A DNA stretch of 62,494 nt from Streptomyces prunicolor NBRC 13075 (GCF_000367365.1 NZ_BARF01000129.1:1-62494); one strand, 5' to 3'; counted from the first letter of the stretch, positions 41,703 through 51,077 are shown. Translations and numbers: made by a program. The notes: a model not told the origin generated them from the letters alone.

Positions 41703-41980
41703 CGGCCTCCGACTTGGTCTGCCAATGTCCGGACAAGCGCTTTCTAAGTCGGCCGGGACGCCGACTTGGGGTGAGCCTTCTCAGCCCGTACGTGACGTAC
41801 GGCAACCGCACGAGGGTGTGCTTGTGCGGTGACGGCCAGGACGGCCGGGGATCTCGCCCCGTGTGGACGACGCGGCCGGGCGAGGCCGTGCCCCCGGAAA
41901 GTGACCTTTCCTGCAAAATGCACCCGTGCCGCATCGGTCGGCGCCGTGCTCCGTCTCCTACGACGAAAAAGGGATCGAAG
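41703..41980. other. Promoter/leader region before the binding-protein gene, with palindromes
   Basis: The 278 bp hold TTGGTCTGCCAA (41714-41725), a TGTCCGGACA palindrome (41726-41735) and the inverted repeat CCGTACG-TGA-CGTACGG (41786-41802). These are candidate operators for the importer operon. No gene fits; an open frame that reads through from the ROK stop lacks protein-like composition. Confidence 0.45.
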
Positions 41981-43303
41981 ATGACCACTGTGGGTGTGCG
42001 GCGCTCCAGCCGACTCGGCCGCGGCGGCATGCGCCGCCTGGTTCCCCTCGCTGCCGCGACCGCGGCAGGAGCCCTGTTGCTCTCCGCCTGTGGGTCGGGG
42101 TCCGGCTCCGGCGGCAACGCCAAGTCGCTGACCTTCTGGATCTCCACGGTTCCGGGGCAGGACGCGGGCTGGAAGAAGCTGATCGCGCAGTACAAGAAGG
42201 AAACCGGCGTCAAGGTCAAGCTCGTCAACATCCCCTACGACGGGTACACGACGAAGCTGCACAACGCCGCGCAGGCGAACTCGCTGCCCGACGTGGCGGA
42301 CGTGCCCGCGCTGGACCCGATCTGGTCGAGCAAGCTGATCGACCTCAAGTCCATCGCGAACAACAAGAGCTACAACATCAACTCGAACTTCCTCGCGAAG
42401 GACTCGTCCGGGAAGGTGCTGGCCATCCCCTCGGACGTCACCGCGTCCGGCCTGTTCATCAACAAGTCGCTGTTCGAGAAGGCCGGCGTCGCCGTCCCCG
42501 CCTCGCCGGCGAAGACCTGGACCTGGACCGAGTTCATCGCGGCGGCCAACAAGGTGCGCGAGAAGACCGGCGCCAAGTACTCCCTGACGTTCGACCAGTC
42601 TCCGTCCCGGCTGCGCGCCATGGTGTACGAGATGGGCGGGAAGTACGTCCACGCGGACTCCTCCGGCAAGTTCTCGGTGGACGCCGCGACCAAGAAGGCC
42701 GTGAACTACTTCGTCGGACTGAACGACGACAAGGTCATGCCGAAGTCGGTGTGGACCAGCGGCGCCGACCCGTCCGCCATGTTCCAGAGCGGTGACGTGG
42801 TCGCCTACTGGTCCGGCGTGTGGCAGGTGCCCGCCTTCGCGGACAGCATCAAGAAGTTCGAATGGGCCAGCGTCCCGACCCCCGCCCAGCCGGTGCAGGC
42901 CAGTGACGTCAACAGCGGCGGCATGATGGTCGGCTTCAACAACAACGGGGCCGCGGCCACCGCCGCGCAGAAGTTCATGTCCTGGGTGTACGAGCCGAAG
43001 AACTACACCGAGCTGGTCGAGACCTCAGGGTTCCTCCCCGTCGAGAGCGGTCTGACCCCGAAGTACCCCTTCAAGTCGGCGGCGGCGCAGGCGGCGTTCA
43101 AGCTGTACAACGAGGAGATCCCGCTGTACGCCCCCATCTCGGGCTACTTCAACGGCGCGCAGACGAACTGGGTGCTGAAGGGCAAGAGCCTCACCGAGGA
43201 CCCGACCAAGACGGAGCTCGGCAAGGCGATCAACGGCCAGCAGTCCGCTGACAAGGCCCTGCAGAACATCGTGGACGGCTACAACACGGCGGTCGGCGGC
43301 TGA
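41981..43303 (+). CDS. Sugar ABC transporter substrate-binding lipoprotein
   Basis: 440 residues. Lipoprotein signal with lipobox LLSAC (Cys37) after a twin-Arg-containing basic region. The mature part is UgpB-like: SLTFWISTVPGQDAGWKKL, YDGYTTKLHNAAQANSLPDV, ALDPIWSSKLIDL, AIPSDVTASGLFINKSL and SGDVVAYWSGVWQVPAF. It is unusually rich in Lys and Asn for this genome, common for exported binding proteins. First structural gene of the importer operon. Substrate unknown, but the downstream genes suggest an oligosaccharide. Confidence 0.92.
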   Translation: MTTVGVRRSSRLGRGGMRRLVPLAAATAAGALLLSACGSGSGSGGNAKSLTFWISTVPGQDAGWKKLIAQYKKETGVKVKLVNIPYDGYTTKLHNAAQANSLPDVADVPALDPIWSSKLIDLKSIANNKSYNINSNFLAKDSSGKVLAIPSDVTASGLFINKSLFEKAGVAVPASPAKTWTWTEFIAAANKVREKTGAKYSLTFDQSPSRLRAMVYEMGGKYVHADSSGKFSVDAATKKAVNYFVGLNDDKVMPKSVWTSGADPSAMFQSGDVVAYWSGVWQVPAFADSIKKFEWASVPTPAQPVQASDVNSGGMMVGFNNNGAAATAAQKFMSWVYEPKNYTELVETSGFLPVESGLTPKYPFKSAAAQAAFKLYNEEIPLYAPISGYFNGAQTNWVLKGKSLTEDPTKTELGKAINGQQSADKALQNIVDGYNTAVGG

Positions 43304-43426
43304 TCGTGGGCCAGAGGGCCGGGCGGCGGGGTCGAGACGCCGCCGCCCGCCCTGGTCGCCCATGTGATGCCGGGCTCATGACGTGAGCCGACAGCGATCC
43401 ATTCCACCAGCACGGAAGTCAGGAAG

Positions 43427-44341
43427 ATGACAAAAAGCGCCGCGGACGTGTCCGTGAGGCCGCCCAGGAAACGACGAAGCACCTACACCCTCGCGCCGCT
43501 CGTCCTCATCGCGGCCAACGTCGTGCTCTTCGCGTTGTTCTTCGTGTGGCCGGCGGTGATCGGGCTCGTCTACTCGTTCACGAACTACACCGGTGTGGGG
43601 GCGTTCCAGTTCATCGGACTGGACAACTACCAGAACCTGTTCGGGGACTCCACGTTCTACGACGCGCTGATCCGGACGCTGCTGTACACCGTGCTCGTCG
43701 TCCCGCTGAACTTCGTGCTCTCGCTGTTCATCGCCAACCTGGTGGTGAGCAAGCAGGCCAAGGGCGCGTCGGTCGCCCGTGTCGTCTTCTTCATCCCGTG
43801 GCTCATCTCGCCCATCGTCGTGGGCGTCCTGTGGCGGTGGCTGTTCGGTGAGAACTTCGGACTGATCAACTACGTCATCGAGAAGCTCGGCGGGCACGCG
43901 ATCGCGTGGCAGTCGAACGCGGACCTGTCGCTGGGCGTCGTGGTGATGGCCGGTGCCTGGTGGGGCACGGCCTTCTCGATGCTGTTGTTCATCGCGGCGA
44001 TCAAGAACGTGCCGGTGTCGTACTACGAGGCGGCCTCGCTCGACGGTGCCGGCCCCTGGCGCCAGTTCAGGAGCATCACGCTGCCGAGCATCGCGCCCAC
44101 CTCCTTCATCGTCATCCTGCTCAACACGATCAACGCGATGAAGGAATACCCGCTGTTCGTCTCCCTCAACAACGGCGGACCGGGTACTTCGAACAACCTG
44201 CTTGTCCAGTACATCTACCAAACCGGCTTCAACCGGGGCCAGATCGGCTACGCGAGCGCCGCGTCGTTCGTGCTCATGCTCATCCTGATGGCCGTCGCGA
44301 TCATCCAGCTGATCGTCAACCGGCGGGTGGAGAACCGATGA
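43427..44341 (+). CDS. Sugar ABC transporter permease, MalF type
   Basis: 304 residues, six predicted helices. N-terminal cytosolic RPPRKRRSTYTLAPLVLIAA; EAA loop YEAASLDGAGPWRQFRSITL; end QLIVNRRVENR. Its last codon overlaps the start of the next permease (ATGA at 44338-44341), a sign of translational coupling. As with the operon at 14-18 kb, no ATPase is encoded, so a shared ATPase is inferred. Confidence 0.93.
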   Translation: MTKSAADVSVRPPRKRRSTYTLAPLVLIAANVVLFALFFVWPAVIGLVYSFTNYTGVGAFQFIGLDNYQNLFGDSTFYDALIRTLLYTVLVVPLNFVLSLFIANLVVSKQAKGASVARVVFFIPWLISPIVVGVLWRWLFGENFGLINYVIEKLGGHAIAWQSNADLSLGVVVMAGAWWGTAFSMLLFIAAIKNVPVSYYEAASLDGAGPWRQFRSITLPSIAPTSFIVILLNTINAMKEYPLFVSLNNGGPGTSNNLLVQYIYQTGFNRGQIGYASAASFVLMLILMAVAIIQLIVNRRVENR

Positions 44342-45240
44342 CAACCACAGACACGCCGCGTCCGGTCGAGGGCAAATCCGGCCGGACCCTTTCCAAGAGG
44401 CAGCGACGCAACGTGCGCGACGGTGGGCTCCGGCGCGCGGTACCCGCGACGACACTGCTGTGGATCCTGGCGGCCCTCTACGGGCTGCCGGTGCTGTGGT
44501 TCGTCCTCAGCTCCTTCAAGCCGGCGGGAGACCTGTTCTCCCTTCCGCTGACGGTGCTTCCGCACAACCCCACCGTGTCGGGCTACAAGGCGGCGTGGGA
44601 CAGCGCCAACTTCTCCCAGTACTTCATCAACACGGCCCTCGTGTGCGTGATCACGACGATCCTCACGGTGGGCGTCAGCTGCTGCACCGGGTACGCGCTG
44701 GCCAAGTACAACAACAGGTGGCTGAAGTTCTTCTTCATCTGCATCCTGGCCACCACGATGCTGCCGTCCGAGGTCATGCTCGCCCCGGAGTTCCTGGTGG
44801 TCCGCAACCTGGGCCTCTACAACTCGTTCGCCGGCATCATCCTCCCGGCCGTGCTCACCGCGACCGGATGCTTCATGTTCCGCCAGTTCTTCCTGACGGT
44901 CCCGGACGAACTCGTGGAAGCCGCACGCATCGACGGCGCCCGCGAACTGTCCATCTTCCTGCGGATCATGGTGCCGATCTCCCGGCCCATCATGCTGACC
45001 CTCGCCATCCTGTCCTTCCAGTGGCGGTGGAACGACTACATCTGGCCGCTGCTGATGCTGAACGACCCCAACAAGTTCACCGTGCAGATCGGCATCCAGA
45101 GCCTCGTCGGGGCGCAGAACATCAACTGGTCGGTGCTGCTCGGCGGTTCGGTCATCTCGATGATCCCGCTGATCCTCATCTTCCTGGTCTTCCAGCGCTA
45201 CGTCATGAGCGCCGACATCAACGCCGGACTGAAGGACTGA
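44338..45240 (+). CDS. Sugar ABC transporter permease, MalG type
   Basis: 300 residues, six predicted helices with a long first periplasmic loop (LPLTVLPHNPTVSGYKAAW). EAA loop VEAARIDGARELSIFLRIM; C-terminal YVMSADINAGLKD, typical of MalG-like proteins. Starts in a 4-bp overlap with the preceding permease. The next gene begins 3 bp after its stop, so permease and lyase-like genes are tightly coupled, which ties the enzyme to the imported substrate. Confidence 0.93.
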   Translation: MTTTDTPRPVEGKSGRTLSKRQRRNVRDGGLRRAVPATTLLWILAALYGLPVLWFVLSSFKPAGDLFSLPLTVLPHNPTVSGYKAAWDSANFSQYFINTALVCVITTILTVGVSCCTGYALAKYNNRWLKFFFICILATTMLPSEVMLAPEFLVVRNLGLYNSFAGIILPAVLTATGCFMFRQFFLTVPDELVEAARIDGARELSIFLRIMVPISRPIMLTLAILSFQWRWNDYIWPLLMLNDPNKFTVQIGIQSLVGAQNINWSVLLGGSVISMIPLILIFLVFQRYVMSADINAGLKD

Positions 45241-45242
45241 CC

Positions 45243-46961
45243 TTGCCCACCCCGCTCGACCACGCTTTCGTCCGCGCGGCGGCCGGAGCCGCCGACCGGG
45301 CGGCCGCCCCGCTGGCGGCCGGCCCCGACGAGGAACCCGCCGGTGTGCCGCACCGTGGTCTGGCGCGCCGGGTGAAGACCCTGGTCGCGGCGTACCGGTC
45401 CCCGGACTCGGCACTGCACGGCAGCGGACAGGCGGTCGCCGCCGCGACGACCCACCTCCGCGCCCTGCGGGCCGTGCAGACGCGCTCCGGTCTCTTCGCG
45501 GGCGGAGACAACGTCCAGTCACCGCCCGACTCCGCGTTCACCGTCAACGACGTGTGCGACGCGTACGTCCTCGCCGCCGACGCGGGACCGGAACTGGGCG
45601 AGGTGACGGCCGTGCTCGCCGAGATCGCGAGCGCCGCCACCGCCAGTCTCCTGACCGGTGGCGTGCACACCCCGAACCACCGCTGGGAGCTGAGCGCGGC
45701 GCTCGCCCGTCTGCACCGGTCGTTCCCCGACGACCGGCTGCTCGACCGCGTCGAGGAGTGGCTCGCCGAGGGCGTCGACCTCGACACGGAAGGCCTGTAC
45801 TCGGAACGCAGTGCCGTCTACGCGTCCATCGTGACCAACCCGTCGCTGCTGTTGCTGGCCGAGGTGCTCGGGCGTACCGACCTGCTGGACGCCGTCGAAC
45901 GCAACCTCGCCACGACCCTGGACCTGATCAGGCCGGACGGCACGGTGGAGACCGTCCACTCGCGCCGCCAGGACCAGAAGCTCTCGTTCGCGCTGTGGCC
46001 CTACCTGCCGCACTACCGGCTGCTCGCGATCCGCACCGGCCGGGGCGACTTCGCCCGCGCGGCCCGCCTGGCGGCCGCCGACGGCATCGACGACCCCGAC
46101 CTGCTCGCCCAGACCCTTCTCACCCCGGATCTGTGCCGCGCCCTGCCGGCCCCGGACGCGGAGCAGCTCCCGCGCGACCGGTACCTCCCCACCGCACGCC
46201 TCGCCGCACACGTCTCGAACACCGCGCACACCGTGGTGTACGGCGGCTCGGACGTGCCCGAGCACCGGCGCATCCGCTCGGGCCTCGCCTGCAACCCCAC
46301 CTTCCTGCGCCTGTTCGCCGGTGCCGCCGTCCTCGACGCGGTCCGCCTCTCGCGGGTGTTCTTCGACCTGGGTCCGTTCCGCGCCGCCGACATGGAACAG
46401 CTCGCCGACAACCGGTACCGGCTCACCCAAACCCTCACCACCGCCTACTACCAGCCGCTCCCGAAGGACCGGAGGCGCGAGGACGGCGCCTACCGTCTGG
46501 TGGACGAGGGCCGCTTCTCCGCGGCGATGGCCTTCCCCGACCGCCCTCAGGACGAGGTCTCCCACACGACCCGGGTCGAGGTCGACCTGCGGGAGGACGG
46601 GGCCGACCTGCGGATCGACATCAGCGGTCCATCGGTGCCCTGGGCCCTCGAACTGACCTTCCGGGCAGGGGGAGTTGCAGAGGGCGCGGTCCCGATCGGC
46701 GACGGACGCTGGTGCCTGACCACCGGCCCGCTGACCTACCGTGTCGGCGACGACGAGATCCGGGTCGAGGCCCAGGTCGAGGCCGGCGAACCCCTCGCCG
46801 GACCGGACCGGAGCGACGTACTGCGCTACGACCCGGGCCAGGACTACACCGTGGCCGGCGGCACCGACGCGACGACCGGGAACCGCGTCTACCTCGGTGG
46901 ACTCGGCCCGCAGACACTGACCGTCGCACTGCGCGCCCGCCGCAGCGCACCCGCCCGCTGA
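45243..46961 (+). CDS. Cytoplasmic heparinase II/III-like protein A (putative oligosaccharide lyase)
   Basis: 572 residues from a TTG at 45243 (AAGGA about 7 nt upstream, 3 bp after the permease stop). No signal peptide. The first about 370 residues are helical, like an (alpha/alpha)-toroid, followed by a beta-rich domain (about 400-570). The segment GGVHTPNHRWE (Asn145-His146) and LYSERSAVYAS (Tyr186, Tyr193) resemble the Asn-His...Tyr catalytic layout of PL15/17/21-type lyases. The fold and active-site call are inference. Operon context suggests cleavage of imported uronic-acid oligosaccharides. Confidence 0.6.
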   Translation: MPTPLDHAFVRAAAGAADRAAAPLAAGPDEEPAGVPHRGLARRVKTLVAAYRSPDSALHGSGQAVAAATTHLRALRAVQTRSGLFAGGDNVQSPPDSAFTVNDVCDAYVLAADAGPELGEVTAVLAEIASAATASLLTGGVHTPNHRWELSAALARLHRSFPDDRLLDRVEEWLAEGVDLDTEGLYSERSAVYASIVTNPSLLLLAEVLGRTDLLDAVERNLATTLDLIRPDGTVETVHSRRQDQKLSFALWPYLPHYRLLAIRTGRGDFARAARLAAADGIDDPDLLAQTLLTPDLCRALPAPDAEQLPRDRYLPTARLAAHVSNTAHTVVYGGSDVPEHRRIRSGLACNPTFLRLFAGAAVLDAVRLSRVFFDLGPFRAADMEQLADNRYRLTQTLTTAYYQPLPKDRRREDGAYRLVDEGRFSAAMAFPDRPQDEVSHTTRVEVDLREDGADLRIDISGPSVPWALELTFRAGGVAEGAVPIGDGRWCLTTGPLTYRVGDDEIRVEAQVEAGEPLAGPDRSDVLRYDPGQDYTVAGGTDATTGNRVYLGGLGPQTLTVALRARRSAPAR

Positions 46962-47012
46962 CCCCGACGACCCACACCATGGCCACCTCAGGCATGAAGG
47001 GCTGAACCACCC

Positions 47013-48851
47013 GTGCACCTCCTCCACCAGCGCGGCCCGCTGCACGACCTCCCGGACACCCAGGAGGCCTACGACGCGGTCCTCGCCGACGTCGTCGAGC
47101 AGGCCCTGCGCCGCATCACGCCGGACGGCAACCTCGAACACCCCGACTGCTACGACGACATCGGGGACACCTCGCTCGGCATCACGTCCCTGCTGGCCTT
47201 CGCCTGGCAGCGCGGCAAGGACCCCCGCCTGCCGGAGGCGGTACGGCGCAGCCTCGCCTTCCACCTCCGGGAGCGCGTCTACACCGAGGACAACCCCGGC
47301 TACCCGAACCTGAAGGTCCGCAACTCCGGTCTCCCGTACGCCCGTTACGTCCTGGAAGCGGGCGCGCACCCCATCGGCGACTGGCCGAGCACGGCGTGGG
47401 CACTCCTCCAGGCGGTCAACGTCCTGTACGCGGCGGACGGACTCGTCGACGACGAACAGCGCACCGCTCTGGCCGAGTTGGCGCACGGCTACTGGCGCTG
47501 GCTCACCGAGGCCACCTTCTTCAACCCGCAGGAGGCAGGCAACCAGGCCATCGGCTGTGTCGTCGGCGGCCTGATGCTGGCCCGCCATCTCCCTTCAGCA
47601 GAAGGAGAGTTGGTCCGTACGCGCGCACTCCGTGTCTACGGTGACGAGATCCGCGCCCACCGCGTGAGCGACCGTGGCGCCCTTCTCCCGCCCGAGCACG
47701 GCGGAGCGTACGACAACAACTACGGCCCGATCTCCCTCTCCTTCCTCGCACAGGCCCACATCGTCAGCGGCGAGGACGTCTTCGCCGAGGACGGGGAGGC
47801 GCTGGCCCGCTACGTCGACGCCCGCCTCACCAACGGCGGCTTCGACAACGGCGGCCCCCGCTACAGCGAACAGCACTCCGCCTTCGAATCGGTCCTCGGC
47901 CTGCGCTACTTCGGCAGCCGTATCGGCTCCGACATCGGCCGCTACCGGGGCGACAGCCGCTGGGCCCGGCACGCGGTCAAGCCCGACGGGGGAGTGGACG
48001 GGCACTTCGCGTGGATGCTGGTCTGGCAGATCCAGGACACCACGCGCTGGCACCGCACGCCGTCGACGGAGGCGGCCCGCCATCAACTCCGGGCCGGGAC
48101 CGTGTCGGTGGCCTTCGACGACAGGATGACCCCGTCACTTGTCGAGGCGGCCGGCACGTACTACCTGCCCGCCGCAGTGAACCGCCAGCACGGGTTCGGC
48201 CCGGTGCTCGACGGCTTCCTGTTCTGCCGCCCGATGGGCGAGGTGCGCGTCCGGGACGTCCGCGCCGAGGGACTGACCGCCAAGCTGGTCACCAAGCCGG
48301 TCGTCGGCCGCGACCACGTCCTGCGGCACGTCCGCTCCCTGTACGTCACCGACGGCACGCGCCTGTGGACGACGGTGGCCGTCCAACGGCTCGACGGAGC
48401 ACCGTACTTGCTGGCCGGGCTGCCGTACGCGGCGGACGACGGGGACCGGGTGCGCAGGACGGCCGAGGGCGACGTGACCTCCGCGGGCACCCTGCGTCTC
48501 ACCCACCCGACCGGCGAGGGCGCCGACCACTTCGACGCCCGCTCCGAACTCTCCCAGCAGGAGGCGGCGTTCGCCCTCGCGGCCGACCCGCGCGGCTACG
48601 GCAACCCCGACGAGGGCTGGGGTCACCTGGTCACCTCCACGGCACTCGAGGCCGAACCGGCACCGGGCGCGCCGGAGAACCTGCACGTGTTCGCCGTACG
48701 GTACGGACCCGGAGCCGGGGAGTTCGCGCCCGCCTTCGAGACCGGTGAGGACGGTCTGACTCTTACTGTCCGCACGGAGGCGTTCACCGCGGTGATCGGC
48801 GACCCGGCGGGCAATGCCGACGCCGAGCCGGAGCTCACCCTGCGGGCCTGA
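47013..48851 (+). CDS. Cytoplasmic toroid-fold protein B (putative oligosaccharide lyase or hydrolase)
   Basis: 612 residues from a GTG at 47013; the ribosome binding site GAAGGG is about 11 nt upstream. No signal peptide. Helical N-terminal about 330 residues with GDTSLGITSLLAFAWQRG, EAGNQAIGCVVGGLM (Asn177) and PEHGGAYDNNYGPISLSF (His229, Tyr233, Tyr237), then a beta-sandwich-like C-terminal half. The Asn...His/Tyr arrangement again recalls (alpha/alpha)-toroid polysaccharide lyases, but I cannot name the family. It follows protein A by 51 bp in the same operon, so the two probably act in sequence. Confidence 0.58.
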   Translation: MHLLHQRGPLHDLPDTQEAYDAVLADVVEQALRRITPDGNLEHPDCYDDIGDTSLGITSLLAFAWQRGKDPRLPEAVRRSLAFHLRERVYTEDNPGYPNLKVRNSGLPYARYVLEAGAHPIGDWPSTAWALLQAVNVLYAADGLVDDEQRTALAELAHGYWRWLTEATFFNPQEAGNQAIGCVVGGLMLARHLPSAEGELVRTRALRVYGDEIRAHRVSDRGALLPPEHGGAYDNNYGPISLSFLAQAHIVSGEDVFAEDGEALARYVDARLTNGGFDNGGPRYSEQHSAFESVLGLRYFGSRIGSDIGRYRGDSRWARHAVKPDGGVDGHFAWMLVWQIQDTTRWHRTPSTEAARHQLRAGTVSVAFDDRMTPSLVEAAGTYYLPAAVNRQHGFGPVLDGFLFCRPMGEVRVRDVRAEGLTAKLVTKPVVGRDHVLRHVRSLYVTDGTRLWTTVAVQRLDGAPYLLAGLPYAADDGDRVRRTAEGDVTSAGTLRLTHPTGEGADHFDARSELSQQEAAFALAADPRGYGNPDEGWGHLVTSTALEAEPAPGAPENLHVFAVRYGPGAGEFAPAFETGEDGLTLTVRTEAFTAVIGDPAGNADAEPELTLRA

Positions 48852-48858
48852 GGGCCAC

Positions 48859-49536
48859 TCAACTGCCTGCCCGCGCCGCCGAGTTCTGCTCCGGCGCGGG
48901 CAGTGCGCCGCCCGGCACCACCAGGTCCGCCCGATCCCGGGTCGTCGCCACCACGTCGGCGTTGCGCTGGTCCGTGCCCAACACCCAGGCCACGGCGGTC
49001 TCGTGGTCCTTGCCGAACTCCTCGTGCCGGGTGACGAGCCGCCGTACGCGTTCGTCCTCGTCGGTCTCGCAGAACCACACCTCGTCCAGGCACGGTCGTA
49101 CCCGCGCCCATGAACCCGCCTCCAGCAGCAGGTAGTTGCCCTCCGTCACCACCAGGCGGGCGGTCGGCAGTACCGGGATCGCACCGGCGATCGGCTGCTC
49201 CAGGACGCGCTCGAAGCCCGGTGCGTACACGACGTCGTCGGTGTCCTCGCGCACGCGCCGCAGCAGCGCCGCGTAGCCGGCCGCGTCGAAGGTGTCGGGC
49301 GCGCCCTTGCGAGCGCGGCGGCCGAGGCGGTCCAGTTCGACGTCGGCGAGGTGGAAGCCGTCCATGGGGACGTGGGCGACCCATGGTTCGCCGGTGCCGT
49401 TCAACGCGCGCACCAGATGCTCGGCGAGGGTGGTCTTGCCCGCGCCCGGGCTGCCGGTGATACCGAGGACGGCACGGCGGCCGGGGGCGGCGAGGGCGGT
49501 GGCACGGGTGAGGAGGTCGTCGAAAGTCAGTGGCAC
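48859..49536 (-). CDS. Nucleoside/nucleotide kinase family protein (uridine-kinase-like P-loop)
   Basis: 225 residues from a GTG at 49536; no strong ribosome binding site is visible. Walker A ITGSPGAGKTTLAEHL (about 27-40), VPMDGFHLADVELDRLGR, LVVTEGNYLLL and VTRHEEFGKDHETA match the P-loop kinase group related to uridine kinase, pantothenate kinase and YggC-like putative fructose transport kinases. It phosphorylates a small hydroxylated substrate, possibly a sugar or vitamin. The stop lies 7 bp from the convergent lyase-like gene. Confidence 0.83.
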   Translation of the reverse strand: MPLTFDDLLTRATALAAPGRRAVLGITGSPGAGKTTLAEHLVRALNGTGEPWVAHVPMDGFHLADVELDRLGRRARKGAPDTFDAAGYAALLRRVREDTDDVVYAPGFERVLEQPIAGAIPVLPTARLVVTEGNYLLLEAGSWARVRPCLDEVWFCETDEDERVRRLVTRHEEFGKDHETAVAWVLGTDQRNADVVATTRDRADLVVPGGALPAPEQNSAARAGS

Positions 49537-49650
49537 ACCGAGAGTGTGCCATCCGTCTCGGTTGCCCGGCCGGGGCGATGATGGGCGGAAGATCGGGGAG
49601 TCGAGTCGGCAGAGAGACCATGGAGTGGGGGACAGGAACAGGAGCCGTCC

Positions 49651-50046
49651 ATGCCCGACGACGCGACACAGATCCGCACCTTGATCACCGACTGGGCCGA
49701 GGCCGTCCACCGCGGCGACCTCGAGGGCGTCATGGCCGACCACACCGAGGACCTCGTGATGTACGACGTCCCGCCGCCCCACGCGGGCATCCACGGCCTC
49801 GCCGCCTACCGCGCCACCTGGCCGCCGTTCTTCGAGTGGCAGGCCCAGGGCGCCTGCTTCGACATCGACTCCCTCGACATCACGGCCGGCACGGACGTCG
49901 CCTACGCCCACGCGCTGCTCCGGTGCGGCACCCCCGAGGAGTTCGCCGCCTGCCCGAGCCTGCGGCTACGGCTGACCTTCGGCCTGCGCAAGGAGAAGGG
50001 CCGGTGGCTGGTCGCGCATGAACACCACTCGTTTCCGCATGACTGA
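49651..50046 (+). CDS. SnoaL-like / ketosteroid isomerase-like protein
   Basis: 131 residues, NTF2-like fold: MPDDATQIRTLITDWAEAV helix, GDLEGVMADHTEDLVMYDVP, then GLAAYRATWPPFFEWQ and RLTFGLRKEKGRWLVAHEHHS. The final WLVAHEHHS pattern is typical of the large SnoaL-like group in actinomycetes. The ATG at 49651 follows AGGAG. Activity unknown. It is divergent from the P-loop kinase gene by 114 bp. Confidence 0.83.
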   Translation: MPDDATQIRTLITDWAEAVHRGDLEGVMADHTEDLVMYDVPPPHAGIHGLAAYRATWPPFFEWQAQGACFDIDSLDITAGTDVAYAHALLRCGTPEEFAACPSLRLRLTFGLRKEKGRWLVAHEHHSFPHD

Positions 50047-50082
50047 GGCTGAGTTTCCGCACGACTGAGGCTGAAAGGGCGC

Positions 50083-50958
50083 TCAGGTCGACTTCCTGAT
50101 CAACTCGTCGGCGACCCAGCGTGCTACGCCGGCGGGGTAGGGCGAGGGCAGTCCGAGGACGATGTGGTGGAAGCCCGCGTCGATCGCCTCGCGGATCGCG
50201 GCCCGGGTGGTCTCGGGACGGTCGTAGGAGGCGGAGAGGTGGATGGAGCGGGTGATCGTGGCGGGGGCGCGGCCGATCTCGGCGCAGTAGCGGTCGAGGA
50301 GTGCGCTGCGGTCGATGGCGTCCTCGATGTCGCCGCCGGGGATGTTCCACAGGTCGGCGTGCTCGGCGACCACGCGCAGGGTCGCGGCCGAGCGTCCGCC
50401 GATGAGGATCGGCGGGTGGGGGCGCTGGACGGGCTCGGGGCTGCCGAACGCCCCGGTGAGGTGGTGATGGGTGCCGTGGAAGTCGAACGGTTTCTCCTCG
50501 GTCCACAGCCGCCGGATGACCGTGCAGGCCTCGGCGAGGCTCGCGACGGCGTGCGCGGAGTCGTGGAAGGGGAGGCCGTGCGCCTCGTACTCGCGCCGGG
50601 CCAGCGGATGGTCCGGGCGTGAGCCGACGCCGATGCCGAAGTCGAGCCGACCGCCGGAGACGACGTCGACGGTCGTGGCGATCTTCGCCAGCATCGCGGG
50701 CGGCCGGAAGCGGTTGCTGGTCACCATCACGCCGAGCCGCAGTCGGCGGGTCCGCGCGGCGAGGGCGGAGAGCAGCGTCCAGCCCTCGAAGGTCGGTCCG
50801 TCCGGGTCGCCGCCGATCGGCATGAGGTGGTCGAACAGCCAGGCGTGCTCGATCTCCGGGACGGTGTCGGCCTCCTGCCAGACACGGAGGAGGTCGGGGT
50901 ACTCGACCTGCATGGGGGCGGTCATGATTCCGAAGCTGGTTCGGGGTGTGCGGGGCAT
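50083..50958 (-). CDS. LLM-class flavin/F420-dependent oxidoreductase
   Basis: 291 residues from the ATG at 50958 (GGAAGG upstream). TIM-barrel luciferase-like motifs: SFGIMTAPMQVEYPDL, AWLFDHLMPIGGD, LGVMVTSNRFRPPAMLAKIA, TVDVVSGGRLDFGIGVG and PILIGGRS. It uses reduced FMN or F420 to oxidise or reduce an unknown substrate. It is divergent from a TetR gene, with two clean palindromes in the 152 bp between them, so it is the likely TetR target. Confidence 0.9.
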   Translation of the reverse strand: MPRTPRTSFGIMTAPMQVEYPDLLRVWQEADTVPEIEHAWLFDHLMPIGGDPDGPTFEGWTLLSALAARTRRLRLGVMVTSNRFRPPAMLAKIATTVDVVSGGRLDFGIGVGSRPDHPLARREYEAHGLPFHDSAHAVASLAEACTVIRRLWTEEKPFDFHGTHHHLTGAFGSPEPVQRPHPPILIGGRSAATLRVVAEHADLWNIPGGDIEDAIDRSALLDRYCAEIGRAPATITRSIHLSASYDRPETTRAAIREAIDAGFHHIVLGLPSPYPAGVARWVADELIRKST

Positions 50959-51037
50959 GGCGCCTTCCGTCCTTCGGCAGCGCGTGGCGGCAGGCATGGC
51001 TTGGCCGTCCGGCTGCCGCTCTGGCATGATGGGCAAG

Positions 51038-51077
51038 CGGAACTGTGTTCCGGAAAACGATACGGAACGATGTTCCG
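51038..51077. promoter_or_regulatory. Pair of TetR operators between the LLM and tetR genes
   Basis: CGGAAC-TGT-GTTCCG (51038-51052) and CGGAAC-GAT-GTTCCG (51063-51077) are two perfect palindromes with identical arms, centres 25 bp apart. They lie 34-73 bp before the tetR start and 80-119 bp before the LLM start. Confidence 0.8.

Noticed and set aside
41714..41725. TTGGTCTGCCAA as a DasR (dre) site before the importer
   Set aside because: It resembles half of the DasR consensus TGGTCTAGACCA, but the second half is wrong and the site is short. I list it only as an unassigned palindrome.
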